The notes under the pieces: model-generated
What the model was told of the DNA's origin: nothing
Database searches by the model: none
The model's input: the letters and a program-made list of their open reading frames with translations, nothing else
Part shown: positions 20,546 through 23,645 of the stretch, piece by piece
How positions within the stretch are numbered: position 1 is the first letter of the stretch
Layout: the number at the start of each line of letters is the position of its first letter
Made by a program: the position numbers and the translations under genes
Source of the DNA: Sva-07 sp035529175
GTDB taxonomy: Bacteria; Actinomycetota; Acidimicrobiia; Acidimicrobiales; Ilumatobacteraceae
NCBI GenBank assembly: GCA_035529175.1
Contig: DATKXG010000013.1
Coordinates: 1-23,645, forward strand
Direction: 5' to 3'
Length of the DNA: 23,645 nucleotides

Positions 20546-22165
20546 ATGTCGGAAACGTCGGTCGAGAGCCTCGTGGAGGAGCTGCTGGAACGCAGCGACT
20601 CCGAGCTCGACGAGCGCGTCCGCGACCTGGAGTTGGAGCGGCGGCGGGTCGAGGCCGAACTCGCACTGGCTGCCGGTGAGATCGACCGGCGACGGTCGTA
20701 CCTCGACGACGGGCACCGCTCGCTGAAGGCCTACCTGCGGGCCACCTGCAACTACTCCGACGCCGAAGCCGCGCGAGTCGGCCGTCTCACCACCGCCACC
20801 GGGAGCATCCCCGGCGTGGCCGAAGCGCTCCGCGGCGGCCGCATCGGCATCCCGCAGGCCAACGAGCTCGCCGTCGCCCACGCCAACAAGCGGGTCCGCG
20901 AACGGCTCGTCGACTTCGCACCGATGCTGCTCGAGTTGGCCGAACGCCTCAGCTTCCGCGAGTTCCGCACATGCGTCGAGCGCTTCGTGATGCTCGCCGA
21001 CCTCGACGGCGCCCACCGCGACCTCGGCGAGTCGATCGAGAACCGTCGGGCCCGCGTCGTCAACCTCAACGGATCACTGCATCTCGACGGCAACGGCGGC
21101 GACCCGCTCGTCAACGTCGAACTCGAAGCGATCTTCCAGTACTTCTGCGAACTCGAGTACGACGCCGACGTCGCCGCCCGACGCGCCGAGCACGGCGACC
21201 GCGCCGACGAGTACCCGCTCCCCCGCACCGCCGCCCAACGCAGCTACGACGCGTTCGTGGCGATCATGCGTGGCGCGCTCGCCAACCATCAGGCCGGGCG
21301 CTCAGCCCCCGCCGCCGAGCCGGTGGTCAGCATCCTCACCGACCACCGCACCTGGGCAGCCATCCTCGCCGAGGCGGGCCTCGCCCCCGACTCGAACCTC
21401 GCTGGCGAGCACATCGACCCGTTCACCGGGCTGACCTCACCCGACGACCTGCTCGACGACCTGATGGCCGATCCCGACCGACTCGCCTCCCGCCGCTGCG
21501 AGACGTCCACCGGCCAGGTCCTGCACCCCCACGTCGTGCTGCGCGCCGCGCTCGCCGGGCACATCCGCCGTGCCGTGCTCGGCGCCGACGGCCTCCCGAT
21601 CAACCTCGGACGCAAGGTCCGGGTGTTCACCGGAGCCGCCCGAGACGCCGCCAAGCTCCTCGCAGTCCAATGCGACCACCTCGGCTGCGGGCTCCCGGCG
21701 GAGCTGTGCCAGGTCGACCACTCCGTCGGGTGGTCCGACGGCGGACGCACCGACCAGGTCAATGCCGGCGTGGAGTGCGGTGGCCACAATCGCGAGAAGC
21801 ACCGGAAACGATGGCGCACGCGACGCGACGTCCACGGACGGATCCACACCATCCGAGCCGACGGCACCATCATGCTGCCCGTCGGTGTCCGCCCACCCGT
21901 CTTCCCCGACGAGCCCCGCAACGAGCCGCCAGCAGCGATCCCGCCCGACGTGGAACGCACCATCGACAGCTGGGTCGACGACACCTCCTGCGACATCGAG
22001 CGTCGCTGCCGGAGCCTGCGACGAACTGCGATCCGCCACGCGACCACCCTCGATGGACTCGACACCGGCGCCCTGATCCGTCACCTCCGGATGCCGGTGC
22101 CCGCCGCCGTCGATCCCGGTCACTGCACTCCGATCAGCACCACCGAGCCCCCAGTGCGAGACTGA
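20546..22165 (+). CDS. DUF222 and HNH-endonuclease domain protein
   Basis: 539 residues. The N-terminal 350 residues are a long helical DUF222-type region (DRRRSYLDDGHRSLKAYLRA, then AARVGRLTTATGSIPGVAEAL and the ANELAVAHA segment), usual in actinobacterial HNH proteins found in many copies per genome. The HNH nuclease is near 371-420: CDHLGCGLP, then CQVDHSVGWSDGG (Asp391-His392), and the NAGVECGGHNREKHRK block (Asn406, Cys411, His414). Two Cys pairs would bind structural zinc. A C-terminal tail of about 120 residues follows. The function of this group is uncertain; several are linked to mobile DNA. No homing or recombinase domain is visible. Confidence 0.9.
   Translation: MSETSVESLVEELLERSDSELDERVRDLELERRRVEAELALAAGEIDRRRSYLDDGHRSLKAYLRATCNYSDAEAARVGRLTTATGSIPGVAEALRGGRIGIPQANELAVAHANKRVRERLVDFAPMLLELAERLSFREFRTCVERFVMLADLDGAHRDLGESIENRRARVVNLNGSLHLDGNGGDPLVNVELEAIFQYFCELEYDADVAARRAEHGDRADEYPLPRTAAQRSYDAFVAIMRGALANHQAGRSAPAAEPVVSILTDHRTWAAILAEAGLAPDSNLAGEHIDPFTGLTSPDDLLDDLMADPDRLASRRCETSTGQVLHPHVVLRAALAGHIRRAVLGADGLPINLGRKVRVFTGAARDAAKLLAVQCDHLGCGLPAELCQVDHSVGWSDGGRTDQVNAGVECGGHNREKHRKRWRTRRDVHGRIHTIRADGTIMLPVGVRPPVFPDEPRNEPPAAIPPDVERTIDSWVDDTSCDIERRCRSLRRTAIRHATTLDGLDTGALIRHLRMPVPAAVDPGHCTPISTTEPPVRD
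22158..22163 (+). promoter_or_regulatory. -10-like hexamer for the unknown small protein gene
   Basis: GAGACT, then 6 nt (gaacgg), then ATG 22170. It overlaps the end of the HNH coding sequence. Confidence 0.35.
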
Positions 22166-22169
22166 ACGG

Positions 22170-22511
22170 ATGGCGTTCGGACAATCCTCGGGTCCGCCCG
22201 CGACGCACAGCCAGCTGCGTGAGCTGACCGAGCTGCTGCAGGCGGCCGGGCACTCCGATTTCCGCGACGCCCGCGGGCCAATGGGGTTCACCCAACGCCA
22301 GGCGAACGGCAAGTTCACCCGCGACGAAGCCGACGAGTTCATCGCTGCCCTTCAGGAGGCCGTGCACGAAACGCCCGAACCCGAGGCAGCCGCAACGGTG
22401 AAACCGAAGCCCGCACAACGCACGCAGGCCACGCCGCAACTCGAGAAGTTCTCCGACGAGCAGCTCGCCGCCGAACTCCAACGGCGCGGCTGGGTGGTGA
22501 TGGAGCCCTGA
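22170..22511 (+). CDS. Unknown 113-residue protein
   Basis: Starts ATG 22170, 4 nt after the HNH stop. The first 70 residues look globular (QLRELTELLQAAGHSDFRDA, then GFTQRQANGKFTRDEADEFI), a helix-turn-helix-sized pattern possibly linked to DNA or protein binding. A low-complexity Pro/Ala/Glu linker follows (PEPEAAATVKPKPAQ), then a short helical tail with a Trp (LAAELQRRGWVV). The same tail form (EQLAxELxRRGWxV) is found at the ends of some actinobacterial proteins. No named family is recognised. It is convergent with the response regulator. Confidence 0.65.
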   Translation: MAFGQSSGPPATHSQLRELTELLQAAGHSDFRDARGPMGFTQRQANGKFTRDEADEFIAALQEAVHETPEPEAAATVKPKPAQRTQATPQLEKFSDEQLAAELQRRGWVVMEP

Positions 22512-22556
22512 TCGCTCGCGCGTTTCCCGTTCGGCAAGGAGCTCGCCGCCGGCTTC

Positions 22557-23246
22557 TCAGCTGCCGCGGAGGTACGTCAGCACGGCGAGCACCCGGCGAT
22601 TGCCGCTCTCCTCGGCGTCGAGCCCGAGCTTCATGAACACGTTGGAGATGTGCTTCTCGACGGCACCGTTGGAGATCACGAGCCGTTGGCCGATCCCACC
22701 GTTCGACAGCCCTTCCGCCATCAGGGTCAGCACCTCACGTTCTCTCGGCGTGAGGCGGTCGAGGTCGCTCGATCGCTGCGACCGGCCGAGGATCTGGCTG
22801 ACGACCTCGGCATCGATCGCGCTCCCGCCGTTGGCGACGCGCCGAACCGAGACGAGGAAATCGTCGACGTCGATCACCCGGTCCTTCAACAGGTAACCGA
22901 CGCCGGCGACGTCACCGGTCAACAGCTCGCCTGCATACCGCTCCTCGACGTACTGAGAGAGGACGAGCACCGCGATGTCCGGATGGCGCCGGCGGATCTC
23001 GATTGCGGCCCGGAGGCCCTCGTCGGTGTGGGTCGGCGGCATCCGCACGTCGACGAGGCACAGGTCCGGCGAGTGCTCGGTCACCGCGTCGAGCAGGGCG
23101 TCGGCGTCGCCGACGGCGGCCACGACGTCGAACCCCGAGTCGGTGAGCAAGCGCACCAGGCCATCGCGCAGCAGCACCGAATCGTCGGCGACGACGACTC
23201 GCAGCACATCGTTCGCCACCTCGGCCACCTTCGCCGTCTCAGCCAC
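22557..23246 (-). CDS. NarL/LuxR-family response regulator
   Basis: 229 residues from GTG 23246. Receiver domain: VVVADDSVLLRDG (acidic pair, residues 21-22), phospho-acceptor Asp66 in LVDVRMPP, Ser97 in VLVLSQY and Lys121 in GYLLKDR. C-terminal LuxR-type HTH: LTPREREVLTLMAEGLSNGG followed by ISNGAVEKHISNVFMKLGL. It overlaps the kinase gene stop by 8 nt (GTGGCTGA), which supports this start and shows coupling; no ATG lies in frame. GAGG lies upstream at a suitable distance. Together with the kinase it forms a two-component system. Its signal is not evident, and no nearby genes are obvious targets. Confidence 0.92.
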   Translation of the reverse strand: MAETAKVAEVANDVLRVVVADDSVLLRDGLVRLLTDSGFDVVAAVGDADALLDAVTEHSPDLCLVDVRMPPTHTDEGLRAAIEIRRRHPDIAVLVLSQYVEERYAGELLTGDVAGVGYLLKDRVIDVDDFLVSVRRVANGGSAIDAEVVSQILGRSQRSSDLDRLTPREREVLTLMAEGLSNGGIGQRLVISNGAVEKHISNVFMKLGLDAEESGNRRVLAVLTYLRGS

Positions 23247-23645
23247 GATCGACCTCGGTGCGGCGGGGGATCTCGGCGACGAGCGTCGTCGGCCCGCCGA
23301 CCGGTGACGTGATCGAGAACGTGCCGTCGACGGCGCGGACCCTGGCGCGGATCCCGAGGATGCCGGTGCCACCCGCCGGGTCGGCGCCGCCGGCACCGTC
23401 GTCGTGCACGGTCACCCGCACGTTCGCCGCAACTCTGGCGACGTGGATCGACGCGACCCGTGCGCCCGCGTGCTTCAGCACGTTGGCGATCGCCTCGTTG
23501 GCGGTGAAGTACACCGTCTCGGCGACATCGGTCGACAGGTCCAGGTCGGGGTCGACGTGCACCGAGATCGGGATCGGCGCCCCACCGACGATGGCGGAGA
23601 GCGCCGCGTCGATGCCCCGGTCCTCGAGGATCGCCGGGTGGAGCC
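23239..23645 (-). CDS. NarL-type sensor histidine kinase, C-terminal part (cut by the window edge)
   Basis: The frame is open to the right edge, so the start and the sensor part lie outside the window. The visible 135 residues begin LHPAILEDRGIDAAL, which follows the dimerisation and H-box region in NarX/DesK-type kinases. The HATPase domain follows: VYFTANEAIANVLKHA (N box), VHDDGAGGADPAGGTGILGI (G1/G2 nucleotide loop), and a final strand PTTLVAEIP. This is the HisKA_3-type class that pairs with NarL/LuxR response regulators. The stop overlaps the response regulator start by 8 nt. Input domain and signal are not visible here. Confidence 0.92.
   Translation of the reverse strand, partial: LHPAILEDRGIDAALSAIVGGAPIPISVHVDPDLDLSTDVAETVYFTANEAIANVLKHAGARVASIHVARVAANVRVTVHDDGAGGADPAGGTGILGIRARVRAVDGTFSITSPVGGPTTLVAEIPRRTEVDRG

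Noticed and set aside
1..23645. CRISPR array, tRNA or rRNA genes, insertion sequence ends, phage integrase
   Set aside because: No regularly spaced repeats, cloverleaf-like or rRNA-like sequence, transposase or integrase motifs were seen on either strand when reading by eye.

Overview
The window is GC-rich, densely packed bacterial DNA. Codon use is strongly G/C at third positions, and GTG and TTG starts are frequent. The gene families present (an AfsR-like winged-helix/NB-ARC regulator, a DUF222-HNH protein, LmbE deacetylase, many Phd/RHH-type toxin-antitoxin genes) point to an actinobacterium. An Acidimicrobiia/Ilumatobacter-like source is my guess, not shown by any marker gene. I see no rRNA, tRNA, CRISPR array or intact mobile element.

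Left part (1-7833), all on the minus strand. In transcription order: OsmC-like protein, flavoprotein monooxygenase, second OsmC-like protein, AfsR-like ATPase regulator, and a dimethylglycine/sarcosine dehydrogenase-like flavoenzyme with a GcvT half. Gaps are 36-57 nt, so these could be one transcript. After the dehydrogenase stop codon comes an alpha/beta-hydrolase reading frame that appears to lack its N-terminal half. At the head of the run, a 58-bp nested palindrome with three CACGTG cores separates it from a divergent plus-strand operon (8003-10767): methyltransferase, LmbE/PIG-L deacetylase, AzlC and AzlD. The three junctions in that operon overlap by 8, 4 and 4 nt.

Middle part (10808-13607). 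An acyltransferase (PlsC family), a 64-residue Cys-rich zinc-ribbon-like protein, a ROK-family sugar kinase and a probable SHOCT-tailed small protein. Between the zinc-ribbon gene and the kinase lies a 48-nt palindrome that recurs at 17419-17466.

Accessory part (13084-20500), rich in toxin-antitoxin genes and gene debris. Two intact modules are present (Phd/PIN and RHH/MazF), each with a 4-nt GTGA overlap. Debris includes an M20-peptidase tail, an ORF joining a DUF1905 N-terminus to a PIN-domain C-terminus, two decayed PIN genes on opposite strands, and a truncated second copy of the macrodomain gene start. Intact housekeeping-type genes sit between them: macrodomain hydrolase, metallophosphoesterase, SCP2-like protein, alcohol dehydrogenase, CutA and GNAT acetyltransferase.

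Right part (20208-23645). An RHH protein, a DUF222-HNH protein, an unknown small protein, then a minus-strand two-component pair (NarL-type response regulator and a histidine kinase cut by the window edge).

A pattern across the window: genes that head transcription units and lack a Shine-Dalgarno sequence at the usual distance often carry a hexamer of form nAnnnT 6-8 nt before the start codon. This suggests many leaderless transcripts. It also helped choose several starts.
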